A DNA stretch of 64,000 bases from Closterium sp. Naga37s-1 (Eukaryota; Streptophyta; Zygnematophyceae; Desmidiales; Closteriaceae). A model generated the notes under the pieces. That model was not told the origin of the DNA. It searched no databases and worked only from the letters and a program-made list of their open reading frames with translations. Both the position numbers and the translations under genes were made by a program. The stretch covers positions 1,763,001-1,827,000 of the forward strand of contig CANJKZ010000922.1 in assembly GCA_947471745.1 (NCBI GenBank). Direction: 5' to 3'. Position 1 is the stretch's first letter. Every line of letters begins with the position of its first letter. Positions 45,675 through 56,735 of the stretch are shown here, in pieces.

Positions 45675-48600
45675 TCAAGTCAAGCCCCTCAATGAAGGGA
45701 ATGGTGCGGCATCAGCAGTGGTCCGCAGGTCAGTGCAAAGCACGTTCCACATCCTGGTGGTTCCACATCCTGGTGGTTCCACATCCAGGTGGTTCCAACA
45801 CAGGGTGAGTACGGGGGAAGAAGGGTGCTTCAAAAGTTGGGCACACGTCACAGAAGCAGCCTTCCAGTGTGTAGACGCCGGCATGGCATCAGCAGTGGTT
45901 CCACGGCTGTCCTGGTGGTTCGAGCACAGGGTGAAAAAGGAACGTCATGATGACTCCTTTGCTGGCACTGAAAACAGGGGGAGAGGGGAAGTCAAGCCCC
46001 TCACTGAATGTTGCAGAGGACGTTCCAGGTTCTGGCGGTTTGGGAACAGGGTGCGGAGGGGAGGGGGGAAGGCACAACCCTCGCAGAAGCGGATGGCGGC
46101 AGCAGTGGTCCGCATGGCAGGTCATGGCAGAAACATGTTCCACGTCCTGGCGAAGGGACAGCAGGTGGTTTGCTACCTGGATATGCAATGGAACAACAGC
46201 TATTTCATATAGAGCAGCCCCCATTGCATTGGCAGCGGTCCACGGGCCACTGCAGAACAGGGCACCAGGTCCTGGCGGTTTGGGAACAGGGCACCAGGTC
46301 CTGGCGGTTTGGGAACAGGGCGAGAAAGGAACAGGCAAGGCAAGGGGGGCTCCATTCCATTTCGTTTCATGACAGGGCGAGAGGGGCTAGGGGGAGGGGA
46401 AAACGTTTTCATCAATGGCCTGGAACCAGCGAGGCCACCAACGAAGCTTGTGGAACGTGAAAAGGTTCACATGCAGCAACTCACTTGCCATACAGGTCCA
46501 TCCACCACTCACTTGCGATACAGGTCCATCCACACTGCGCCTTTGTTGACCACCTGCCATGGCAGGTCTGTGCGTGCCCCTCCATGCGTTGCCTTCAGCT
46601 GGTGTGCCAAGCTGGTGAGCAGCAGCCGCGGGTTCTGAAACACTGTGCTGATGATCACGCTGGAGTTGGGGCGCAGTGAGAAGGAAGAACGAGAGGAATG
46701 GGTGATTGTGAATTGTGTCCCTCTGTGTATCGCCATGCTGGTGAGTAGCAGTAGCCGCGGGCTCTGAAACACTGTGCCCAGGATCAAGCTGCAGTGGGGG
46801 CACAGTGAGAAGGGAGTAACGTAACGATGGATCAAATGTAAATGATCTCCCAAACCGACACTTTGCAAGTCTCCGTCACAAAAACCTTCTTGTGATGCGA
46901 GGCAAGGCAGACAGACAGGCAGTAAGGACTATGCATGCGCAAACCCTATTACAGGCAGTAAGGACTATGCATGCGCAAACCCTATTACAGGCAGTAAGGA
47001 CTATGCATGCGCAAACCCTATTACAGGCAGTAAGGACTATGCATGCGCAAACCCTATTACAGGCAGTAAGGACTATGCATGCGCAAACCCTATTACAGGC
47101 AGTAAGGACTATGCATGCGCAAACCCTATTACAGGCAGTAAGGACTATGCATGCGCAAACCCTATTACAGGCAGTAAGGACTATGCATGCGCAAACCCTA
47201 TTACTAAACAAGCTGCTGCCACGCAAAGGCTTGCCTCCTACGTTGGGTTCCATGGGACAAGGCAGTAGTAAGAACCATGATTGTGCAAAGTACCAATCCC
47301 GTTTCAATTTGAGTCGAATCGAATCGCTTGGGGGTCCGGCGCTACATGAAAACCCTCCACGGACTTTACCTATCTCGCCCAGCCCCCCATCATGCCACCC
47401 CATTCCCTCAGTTCCTTCCCCTACAACTTTTAAGACCCAATGGATGAAGGTGCAGGGGCAAACAAATCAAAACCGGTTCAGAACGAACCACCTCCACTTG
47501 TGGTTTAGGATTTTCAGTGTCTTCAGTGTCTTCAGTATGATCAACATTCACAAGGCGCTTCAGGCAACTGCCACGTCAACCACCCGCATCATTTAAAAGA
47601 AGTGAGGCACGAGGAGCGAACGTGCGGCAAAAGTGAAATGTGTGTTGAAGGATGGATGGATCAAGTCCAACGCATGATCAGACTGGAGCACCAATTGCCG
47701 CCCTACCCAACTTGAAGGGTTGAATGTGGCCGTGCTATGGCTGTCATGTCAGCACTGATGAATGAGAGTGATGTGAGGGAAGGATGTGAGGAATGGGCAT
47801 GAGAGTTGCGTAGACCCGTGAGAGGGTGACATGGAACGACGTACTCATAGGCGTGCGAGTCAACAGTCCAGGAGGTGTTGGCGTGGGCGAAGGGGTTGCA
47901 GAAGCGGCGAGTGAGGAAGGCGCTTGGTGGTGTGATGATGGCTCGGTTGGTGAGAAGACCCAAGATGAACGCCGTGACGTATGCTGTGATCTTGTTGCCC
48001 ACGCCTGCACGCATCCGATCAGATCGGATGCGATCAGGTCAGATCACAATAGAGACGATGCAGTGATCTTGCTGCCAACACCTGCAAAGTGGATGCGAGA
48101 AGGATGCTGCTGAGTGGAGGTGAAGTGAAAATGAAACGCACTGCTGAAGCTCACCTTGATGCGAGCTAATTTTTTAGTAGAGTAAAAAAACGTCCCACTT
48201 TGTTGATGTGAGCGGCTCACCTGATTACACTTGGCTGACTTGTAGTATTGAGACGAGCATAACTAAAGTGACCGGCTTCATTCCTAAGAACGATTCACCT
48301 TATTCAACACATGATTTATCAACACGTGATTTATCAACACATTTCTTTGATAGAAAGGGCCTACTTTCTTGCCATCAACTCGTTGCATGTCCCTGACACA
48401 AAATGTAGCGGCATGTCATGGCAAGGCAAGAGGTACGCAGTGGCCTCGCCTTGTAGCTCGCACATAGCTCACTCACCTTGTTGCATTGCATGCCCTGTCG
48501 CACCCCATTCAGCAACTTCTGAGGCGCCTCAAACGTCACATGTCTCACCTTGTTTGTTCCTGCATTTGCTGCTCCACCACATCGGCAGAGTGCGGCTGGG

Positions 48601-50859
48601 CCAGCGCGACCGCGGCATGGCCTGGCATGGCAAGGCATGGCATGGCATGGCATGGCATGGCATGGCATGGCATGGCATGGCATGGCATGACCAAGGGAGG
48701 TGTGCACAGTGCACTTTTGAGTCGACTCAAAAGTCAACTGGAAACCGATGAATCTGTATCTTTATCTCCCCTTCAGGTCCTACCACACCCGTACTATTAA
48801 AATGGTTTCATCCGTCAGTGATCTCCATCGTTTTCCACTGCGCTCATCTTCTCATCTTCTTCGCTCGCCTCCAAGCCTGAGGATACCCGGAGAGGTTTCT
48901 TTTACCAATCTTCAAGTCATTTTCGTTCGGAACTTCTCAACCGAGCCTTCTCATTCCGCGATTCTCCTAAACGTGGCCCCCTTCTGCTGAATCGCTGCCC
49001 AATCCTTTGGATGACCGTTCGCACATGGGGAAACTTTTGACTCGACTCATAAGTCACCTCGTTACAATGGTACACGACACATTTTCTTTAATTCGCGTGG
49101 AGGCTACCAAAGAGAGTTGGCAGTTATATGATTTCTGGTAATAAGTGTTAGAGTACAGTGCCGATTTTAGACACTATTGCTCTCATTTCGTTTTTTTCGT
49201 TCGTCTCCGAACTTGCCGCGACAAGGATTTCCCGCGCGTGGTTGAGACAGGACAACATTCTCTAGGCATATAAGTATGCCAAAACCGGTTACCACCGTTT
49301 ATATTCACAAGAGTTTTTTACTAAGTACTACTATACTAACAATCACATGTGTTATTCCCTATGTTGCTGCCACATATCAACCCTGTGGCACCAAATTGTT
49401 GTTCTCAGGGAGGTGTGCACTATCCTCACCTCGTTTCCTGTCCTCTCCTCGTTTCATCTCCTCACCTCGTTTCCTGTCCTCTCCTCGTTTCATCTCCTCA
49501 CCTCGTTTCCTGTCCTCTCCTCGTTTCATCTCCTCACCACTTTTCAGCTCCTCTCCTCGTTTCATCTCCTCACCTCGTTTCACCTCCTCACCTCGTTTCA
49601 TCTCCTCACCTCGATTTACGTCGTCTATCAGAATGTAGCGGCATAGCTCCCTGTCGGGCCCATGACGTGGCAAGTGCTTGCTCCTGGCACACGTGTAGGT
49701 AAGTGACAAAACGAGGAAGGAAGGGTGAAGAGGGTTGGGCGAGGCGAGAAAGAGAAAGAATTGCACTTCAACCGACGACTGTGCTCTCCCGCACCTAAAA
49801 TTATCATATCCTTGCCGTTTCTTGTACGTCCAACGACCAATATTGGTAGTCCGCAATATGCTGGGTCCGCCTGTGGAACGATATTTGTCACCCTTACAAA
49901 TATTCCTCAACGTTTCCCAACACAGATCATACCAGTTCCCTTTGTTGCCCACCCACGCCCACTGCTCTGCGCCTCCCTGCGCCACGCACTCCCTCTGCAT
50001 TGCCTCAAAGGCCTCCACTGCGCTCAAGAATGCGTTGGAGGGTGGGGCGGTGTTGGCCTGCACGCACAGGTGTGAGAGCATGAGACAGGTGTTAGAGCAT
50101 GAGACAGGTATCAGAGCATACGACAGGTATCAGAGCATGAGACAGGTATCAGAGCATGAGACAGGTATCAGAGCATACGACAGGTATCAGAGCATGAGAC
50201 AGGTATCAGAGCATGAGACAGGTACCAGAGCATGAGACAGGCATCAGAGCATACGACAGGTGTCAGAGCATACGACAGGTGTCAGAGCATACGACAGGTG
50301 TTTGAGCATACGACAGGTGTCAGAGCATACGACAGGTGTCAGATCACAAGTCAGCACAGCACAGGCATTGCGGCACAGCACTGCACTAGCACCACAAGAC
50401 ATAGAATTATACCGTGTGCTATAGATACCTTCTCCCGCCATACCGTGTGCTACAGACACCTCTCTCACGCCATACCGTGTGGTACAGGTGTCGCTCCTGC
50501 TGGCTCCAGCACGAGTCAGCCGTGCGGTACAGCATGTGGCGCCACGCCACAGATGCATCGAAGCTGGACGGCGGATCCTGCAGCTCAAAGCCGCGTCCAA
50601 CCGTGCCACTCGTGTCCAAGTCGCGTCTGATGTCATCCCCGCCACCGCGCTTCCCGTTGCTTCCTACACCCCCCACTCTTTCGCCGCCTGCTTCCCCGCT
50701 CATCGCTCCCTCGCTCCCGCTGCCTATCCCTTCGCCGTCGCTCCTCAAACCCTCGCTGTGCGCGAGACCGTTGGGGGCTGTCGCGACGAGAGCTAATGAC
50801 AACATGAGTACGACCGCCAGCTCGCACCGTTTTCGCCTGTCGCGCTCGAGCATACCCAT
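45675..50859 (-). CDS. GT37-like glycosyltransferase (xyloglucan fucosyltransferase-like), six exons, tentative 3' end
   Basis: Model joins 50859-50476, 50057-49957, 49683-49610, 48004-47845, 46659-46513 and 45753-45675 (945 nt, 314 residues). All introns are GT-AG and phases agree. Exon 1 encodes a type II signal anchor (RKRCELAVVLMLSLALVATA after a basic tail), fitting a Golgi enzyme, then an acidic Gly/Ser stem. Exons 3-4 give CRYILIDDVNRGVGNKITAY followed by VTAFILGLLTNRAI and RRFCNPFAHANTSW. This resembles the CKYVVW...SGLGNRI...LLTDR...CEPF...SW block of plant GT37 fucosyltransferases. Exon 5 (VIISTVFQNPRLLLTSLAHQ) has only weak resemblance. GT37 enzymes are about 500 residues, so this model lacks much of the C-terminal half. 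The gene may be truncated by the adjacent retrotransposon or the last exons may be wrong. Donor-substrate assignment is inference. Confidence 0.55.
45741..46330 (-). repeat. Repeated copies around the last GT37-like exon
   Basis: CCACATCCTGGTGGTT occurs three times in tandem (45747-45795). Diverged copies of the whole exon-like block (AGCAGTGGTCCGCA ... GTTCCACNTCCTGG) are at 45890-45925 and 46095-46165. CACCAGGTCCTGGCGGTTTG is tandemly doubled at 46260-46320. The first copy with a usable acceptor and open frame was used in the gene model. Confidence 0.7.
46483..46540 (-). repeat. 28-bp tandem duplication of the GT37-like exon 5 donor
   Basis: ACTCACTTGCCATACAGGTC and ACTCACTTGCGATACAGGTC, each followed by CATCCAC, lie next to each other. 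The exon end (coding WMDLY) and its GTGAGT donor are present twice. Confidence 0.85.
46612..46810 (-). repeat. Duplicated GT37-like exon 5 acceptor region
   Basis: 46738-46810 repeats 46612-46690: GGTGAGCAGCAGCCGCGGGT versus GGTGAGTAGCAGTAGCCGCG, and TCTGAAACACTGTGC in both, through the intron words CAGTGAGAAGG. The upstream copy (46738-46810) is degenerate. Confidence 0.85.
46918..47204 (-). repeat. 36-bp minisatellite, 8 near-identical copies
   Basis: Unit begins GGCAGTAAGGACTATGCATG. Eight units lie in the intron between exons 4 and 5 of the GT37-like gene. There are no spacers, so it is a plain tandem repeat. A 12-residue repeated ORF on either strand is an artefact. Confidence 0.95.
48010..48050. 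repeat. Short GATCAGATCGGATGC repeats
   Basis: CATCCGATCAGATCGGATGCGATCAGGTCAGATC lies between the real and duplicated exon 4 acceptors and is a small palindromic, GATC-rich stretch. Confidence 0.6.
48055..48092 (-). repeat. Copy of the GT37-like exon 4 acceptor boundary
   Basis: Plus ATGCAGTGATCTTGCTGCCA ACACCTGCA matches ATGCTGTGATCTTGTTGCCC ACGCCTGCA at the real exon 4 start (47981-48009). It includes the CAG acceptor and about 25 coding bases and lies upstream in the intron. Confidence 0.85.
48617..48690. repeat. GGCAT pentanucleotide repeat
   Basis: About 14 copies of GGCAT, in the intron of the GT37-like gene. Confidence 0.9.
48714..48733. other. 20-bp perfect palindrome
   Basis: CTTTTGAGTCGACTCAAAAG. 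Its 18-bp core is identical to the palindrome at 28655-28672. Confidence 0.85.
49425..49610 (-). repeat. Minisatellite built from the GT37-like exon 3 donor site
   Basis: TCCTCACCTCGTTTCATC / TCCTCTCCTCGTTTC units, about 12 copies, run up to the real exon 3 end (CTCACCTCGATTTACG). On the sense strand each unit reads CGAGGTGAGGAG, so the exon end plus donor G|GTGAGG is reiterated. Confidence 0.85.
50076..50345 (-). repeat. 19-bp minisatellite in GT37-like intron 1
   Basis: About 14 copies of GAGCATGAGACAGGTATCA / GAGCATACGACAGGTGTCA, immediately upstream (sense) of the exon 2 acceptor at 50058. Confidence 0.93.
50408..50490 (-). repeat. Three tandem copies of the GT37-like exon 1 donor
   Basis: CCATACCGTGTGCTACAGAC -type units of ~32 bp occur three times. 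The exon-proximal one contains the donor ACG|GTATGG used in the model. Confidence 0.8.
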
Positions 50860-52803
50860 ACTGTAGTGATGGTCGTCAGTGGTTATCGCTATACTAGTAA
50901 ACTCACCCTAATCTCATTTGGGAGCTCTCGTGTTAGTGAAACTTTCGTCTACGCGGTCGAGAGATCTCATTTGGGAGCTCCTGTGTCAAGTGACATGTCA
51001 AGTAAAGTCTCTACAAAATTTTGAACATCCTCTGCCGGAGATGCACAACCGTGGAGACTCCTGTAAATTACAGATCACGACGACAGGTACGTTTTGAACA
51101 GATTCGGCAAACTTCTCCTAACAACCGTTGATTTGCAATCTAGGATGCTGGATGTGTGGATGAGGGGAGAGTGTCTGACGGGACGGCCGGCTGCTGCTCT
51201 GACGAAACGCGACTGTCGTGGTTCCCTCCACAAATTCTGGGTGGGAGGGACTTGCGATCCGAAGCGAAGGTGTTCAGATTCAGACAGTGCATGGAGGAAA
51301 TGACGGATCGCCCTGTTTTCTGGTTTTCAATTCAGGTGGTGTCTGGTTTTAAAAGCACATCTCTCCGTGCTAGCGTCCAATTCCCACGAGCAGTTTATTT
51401 TCCCTAGTAGAAATTCAAGTGATTTTACGGGGCAAACAGAACAAGAGGCGACAAGGTCGTCCTAGGGTTGCGAAGCATTTTACAAAAGCTCTCTGGAATG
51501 TATTTGAACTATGAACTCTTGCGAAAAAAAAAACAAAAAAACAAAAAAACACTAATTAGCTGTAGAGGTTCAAAGCAAGCTTCACATTGATCATGCAAGA
51601 ATTGAGCCAGCCTCCTTTTATCCGCCGCCTTCGATTTCTGCCGTCTGCACCAAAGCAACTAACATGATTTGGACAGTTTTTTTTACGGAAATTGAAACTC
51701 TATTAGGGTTTGTGTTTCTCTTTTTCCTCCCTCCTTTCCTCTCGCTAGTGGAGCTAGGTTGATACCCGCCAGCAAGCCATGCTTTACCTACCACTCCAAG
51801 GTGAGAAGGATCCTAAGCCATTATCTAGAACTAACTTAGACTATTATAAGCTAGACTAGGTTTTTGTAATCTCGTATCCTAGTCGTGTACTTCTATGTTG
51901 GTCGTTCTAGAGGTAAGCATGTTGTTTAAGCTTAGATTCTAGTCCCTTCGTAAAGACAGTAGCTTTCCCTTATGTTTTTTAGGTCGTTCATAGTCCCGCA
52001 TCCGTTTTTTTCCTGTTCTCATCCAGTTCCTACTAAGGTAAGAACAACTATCAAGTAGGATTAAGTTACACTAGCTAAACTAGCATGTCTTAATCTCGTA
52101 TAGTCGTTTGCTCATGTGTTGGCCGCGTTTACAAGGTGCCAATTGATTAAGCTTAGGTTCTAGGCTTGCATCTTTCTCTTTCACTTTCAATCGGTCTTTC
52201 TTACTCCTCCATGCTTGAGTCTCCAGTTCCCTTTAAACAGAACCAGATGTGAGTCAGCAATTAGACTATCCAGGAGACATGTGTCTCTAGTATGATCTTG
52301 ATTAACTGCAGTTACGGTTCATCGTTTCTTTCATACGGTAGTAAATCGTAATTGAATGTTTTATTTCATCATGTTTTGCTCTTCCTCAGTTTATCTATCC
52401 AATATCTCTCACTATCTTCCCCATCTCTCTCGTTCCTTTCTATCTATTTATTCACACTCATTCGCACACATACACTTCTCTATTTGTACATCGAAATTCT
52501 GTTGATTAGCGCATTGTTCTCTGATTCATATTGTTGGCATGCTTTTTTCTTCTTCTTTCCTTCATGTCGTCTCTTTTCGCCTTCTATCAAGCTTTCTCTT
52601 TCTTCCAATCAGTTCCCCTCCTTTTCTCCTACCATTCGTTTTATTTTTCCCTCTTTGCTTCCGCGTGCTTACTATTTCACATCTCCGCCCTTAAGTTCTC
52701 TGTCCTAGTAATACTATATGCTTCCAATATTTATTCATGATTCTTCTATTCTTCATCCTTCATTTCCTCTGTTCGCATCGGTTATTTTGTATCCTAATGT
52801 TTG
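50860..52803. other. Upstream of the GT37-like gene; AT-rich non-coding DNA
   Basis: 50860-51400 presumably holds the promoter and 5' UTR of the GT37-like gene; 50930-50990 has a directly repeated ATCTCATTTGGGAGCTC. 51800-51960 and 52025-52175 are related blocks (AAGGTAAGAA..., AATCTCGTAT, TTAAGCTTAGGTTCTAG), a degenerate ~220-bp tandem duplication. 52350-52740 is pyrimidine-rich. No convincing ORF. Confidence 0.5.
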
Positions 52804-52921
52804 TGTGAGAATCAACAGGAATGGAATGAACTAGGAAAGTGTGAGATACAAATATGAAACCTGTACCCCTTAGTGTCTACCCCACTACAGCCTACATAGG
52901 CTAAGGCATTTATATCTGACA
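52804..52921 (-). repeat. 3' LTR of copia element 3
   Basis: TGTGAGAATC...ATCTGACA on plus. Almost identical to 59701-59818. Preceded in the sense direction by CTATGGGGGTG. Confidence 0.93.
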
Positions 52922-53124
52922 CACCCCCATAGGCAAAGTGGGGGAGAACTAGGGGTCACAAGACCAGTCAAGCAAAGCAAAGCAAAGCAAGCTCAGGGTG
53001 GATCACAACGTCACCACACATTCCGAGCACCGGTTCAAAGGCCACAAGGCCAGTTCATATGCAAGTTCATATATAAAGGTAAACAAGCAAGTGCAGGTAT
53101 ATATAGATCACAGTACAAGGAAAG

Positions 53125-56100
53125 TCAAGAGGTAAGCAAGTGAGGCCAAGTAGGCACAAGACCTAGCATAGTACAGAAGCGTTGATGATCACAAGGCTGA
53201 AGCGCCTTGGTGAAGATATCAGCAGTGTTGGCCTGAGAGGCCACGTAAGCAAGGCGCAGCTGACCACGCTGCTGCAGCTCACGAGCAAGGAAGTAGCGAA
53301 GAGCAATGTGCTTCGTTCTGTGCTCCAGTCTGTGCTCCCGACACAAGGCCAGCATGGCCTTGTTGTCTACGTACAGAACTGGAGGAGAACGAGGCGGCTC
53401 TCCCAGGTCAGTCAGCAGGTAGGTGAGCCAGCGTAACTCCTGTACAGCCATGGCCCCTGCGTAGATCTCAGACTCACAGCTGGAGCTGAGAACAGAAGAC
53501 GAGCGAGTAGACCGCCACGAAACAGAGCCGGAACCAAGGCTGAAGGTGTAACCCTGTGACGACCGCTGCGTAGCCAAGTCGTCAACCCAAGACGCGTCTG
53601 CGTGACCAGTGAGGACCACTGGACTCCGCCCTCCAAGCACTAGCCCCAAGCCCGAAGTACTGCACAAGTAGCGCAACACCCTCTTCGCTGCAGCCATGTG
53701 CTCTGGTCTGTGTCTCCCAGGAGCAACATAGCGTGCCAAGATGCTCAGAGGGTATGCTAGGTCAGGTCGAGTGCAGGTCATCAGGTACATGAGGCAGCCA
53801 ACAAGCTCTGGGTAAGGGCCACTCGGCTCTACGGACTCATTCGAAGGCAGAGCTGAGAGCGAGTGGCGAGTAGACAGAGGAGTGGCCTGAGGCGAGGAGT
53901 ACGTGAAGTCGAAGCGCTGAAGGACCTGCTGCACCATGTGTGACTGAGTCAGGGTAATGGTGCTCTGTCCCGGGTGATCTGCAAGCCAAGATAGCTGCGC
54001 AGTTCACCCAGGTCTGTGCACATGTGTCTCTTCTGCAGCTCGGACTTCACGTGGGCGAGTCCAGCAGTGTCAGCTGTAGCAAACACCAAGTCGTCGACGT
54101 ACACGAGGATGTAGAACGGCGGCAGCAAAGTGTCGGTGCGAAGAAACAGCGACGTGTCAGCAGTGGAAGGAGCAAACCCAAGAGCCGCAAGCGTAGTCCT
54201 CAGTGTGTCGTGCCACTCACGTGGCGCCTGGCGGAGACCGTAGACTGGCCGCCGGAGGCTCCACTGGGTACCAGGAGGAAACGACCCAGTGAAGCCAGGT
54301 GGGCGGCGCAGCCAGATCTCCTCGTGCAGACTGCCCTGTAGGAAAGCAGTGCTGAAGTCAAGGGAGTGAAGCTCGTAGTCACGCTGAGCAGCAACGTGCA
54401 GCAGAACCCGAAGAGTGGTCATTTTCGGGGTCGGGGAGAAGGTCTGAAAGTAGTCAACTCCCTGCCGCTGACTGAAGCCTCGAGCCACGTAACGCGCCTT
54501 GAAGACAGGCGGAGAACCCGACGGCCGCTTCACCCTGAAGATCCACATGCCACTGACGATGTTCGCCCCAGGTGGGGGAACCTCGTCTACGTAGGTGCCT
54601 GTGGACTTCCAGGAAGCCATCTCTGCATCCATGGCTGCCTGCCACTGAGAGGAGTAAGGACCCTCTATCGCCTCTGCGTAAGAGCGCGGGGTCGGGATGT
54701 CTGGTGCATCCGGGTCTCCCTCAGGGGCAAGCAGCGTGGACATGAGATGAGGTAAAGCAGCAGCAAAACACTGGAACTCCTCCTGTCGGTCCTCAAGGAC
54801 GTCCGTGCTAAGAGCACACTCACCCCCGACGGACGGAGGACAGACAGACGCAGACTCAGCAACAAGACTAGCGGCGTAGTCTAGACGACAGTGAGCAGCG
54901 AAGTCGACAAGCTCGGTAACTAAGGCAGACGCAGCAGTGGACTCAAAGGAAGGGTCAGTGACAACAGTGGCTAGGAAACGCGTGACAGTAGGACTGGCAG
55001 CACCTCCAGAACCAGCAGGGACAACACTAGTGCCCCCAGCGTCAGCTCCAACTCCAGCAGGACCACCGGCAGACACAGCCGCTCCGGCTCCAGTACCTCC
55101 AGTAGTACCCACTCCAGCAGCACCACCAGCACCAGCGCCACCAGTAGCTCCAGCACCAAAAGCACCACCAGGCCCAGCAGCTCCAGTACCTCCAGGACGA
55201 GCACCTCCGGGACCCGTGGCTCCAGCACCCTCAGCAGAAGCAGAACCTCCAGTACCAGCTCCAGCAGCACCTCCAGCTCCAGTACCTCCAGCAGCAGCAG
55301 AACCTCCAGCACCGGCAGCACCTCCAGCTCCAGCACCTCCAGCAGCAGCAGAACCTGCAGCACCGGCAGCACCTCCAGCTCCAGCAGCACGGCTCCAGCG
55401 CCGAGCAAACCACTCGCGCAGCTCCTGTGGAGAGGGAAGCTCCCGCCGGGACAAAGCACCCGAACGACCGCCAGGTCCAGCACCGGCAGGCTCCACACCC
55501 CCACTCCCAGCAACCCCAGGCTCAGCACCCCCAGAAGCAGCACCCCCAGGCTCCGCACGCTCAGGCACAGCACCCCCAGACCCAGCACCCCCAGGCTCCG
55601 CACGCTCGGGCTCAGCACCCCCAGACCCAGCACCCCCAGGCTCCGCACGCTCAGGCTCAGCACCCCCAGACGCACCAGAGTCAGCAGCTACCTCGTCAGG
55701 CTCGACTGCATCTACCTGGGACACACCTGAGGGGGCAGGACCCTGAGGGGGGAGGGGGTCTACCGGGGGGGGACCGGGAGCGAGGAAGAGCGGCGGGGGG
55801 GGGAGGGGGGCAGTGCGGTAGGGGAAGAGACGGTAGTACGGAACCGACTCGTCAAACGTGACTTCCTGGGAGGACAGAACACGACGCGATGTGGGGTGGT
55901 AAAACTGCCAACCAGGCGCGTCAGGGGGAAAGCCGAGGAAGACGCAAGGAACAGCACGGGAGGACAGCTTGTCCGCAGACAAGTCTCGGACAAAAGCTCG
56001 AGATCCCCAGACACGGAACGCAGACGCATCACCAACCTTCCCCGTCCACCGCAGAGTAGGGGAGGTCTCCGGCAGGGAGACCCGGGGCTGAAGGTTGATC

Positions 56101-56699
56101 TGATGCGCCGCGTACTGAACCGCGAACGGCCACAGAAAATGGGGAGCAGCCGCATGGATCATGGACGTACGAGCGACATCCATGACCATGCCAATGCGGC
56201 GCTCAGCAATCCCATTTTGCTGTGGAGAGCCCGGAAGCGTGAACGTCTGGCGGATGCCCTCCGCACGACAGAAGGCTCGCAGAAGGTCGGAGGAAAACTC
56301 TCCGCCTCTGTCGGAGTGCATACGCAGAACAGGAAAGTCCGAGCCGAAACGCTCTCTGAGCTGGAGACGAGCAACGCGGATCCAGTCGATCAACACCTCA
56401 GTGACCTCACCCTTGCTGCGCAAGGAGAAGACAGTGGTGTAACGCGAGTAGTCGTCAACGACCAGCAGGAAGTAACGCTCGTGACCCTGTCCACGGACGC
56501 GGGCTGGGCCCCACACGTCCATGTGAAGAGTCTGCAGCGGAGCCTCTGTCGGGGGAAACTCGGAGGAGTGAGGAGCGGCGCGCTGCCGCCCCTCGACGCA
56601 GGGAACGCAGGTAGGGGCAGGCCCCGGGGGAAGGGGAGGGAGGGACCGGGGGAGACCAGAGACAAGGACACGGGAGGCCATGCCTCGGAGACGAGGCAA
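53125..56699 (-). pseudogene. Integrase-linker-RT-RNase H of copia element 3
   Basis: A 916-codon frame from just inside the GAG_pre-integrase domain: CVPC, integrase D,D,E (HMDVWGP; MHSDRGGEF; NGIAERRIG), LFLAPGPPPVDPLP, GGAEPERAEP repeats, SRRELPSPQELREWFARR, a Gly/Ala repeat, RT with VYVDDLVFATADT. A small deletion near 53955 (LQITRDRAPLP-stop where others read RARRTITLTQ) shifts the frame. RNase H resumes at 53937 (GHADASWVDD, CESEIYAG, YVDNKAM) and ends normally (WPHLLTS). RNase H CESEIY versus CEAEIY elsewhere is a substitution outside the catalytic Glu. Confidence 0.9.
55040..55400 (-). repeat. Gly/Ala-coding linker repeat of copia element 3
   Basis: CCAGCAGCAGCAGAACCTCC / GCACCTCCAGCTCCAG-type units. 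Same location and coding character as 5130-5520, 34415-34620, 39070-39390, 45010-45350 and 61550-61800, but the repeat units differ between elements. Confidence 0.85.
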
Positions 56700-56735
56700 G
56701 GAGGGGTGACCAAGGCGGTGGTGCCAGAGGAGGGT

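Noticed and set aside
46892..47403. Repeat array that could suggest a CRISPR or a repeat protein
   Set aside because: The eight 36-bp units are contiguous with no spacers, both strands are open by chance, and the DNA is an intron of a eukaryotic gene.
48500..48760. Cys/His-rich ORFs (MPCHAMPCHAMPCHA)
   Set aside because: Translation of the GGCAT microsatellite.
49898..50057. GT37-like exon 2 ending at the strong-looking donor ATTT|GTAAGG
   Set aside because: Joining that phase to exon 3 creates an immediate TGA. The donor at 49957 gives a continuous frame.
52352..52740. Ser/Leu/Phe-rich ORF, membrane-protein-like
   Set aside because: Comes from a pyrimidine-rich stretch. No conserved motif, no splice-consistent neighbours.
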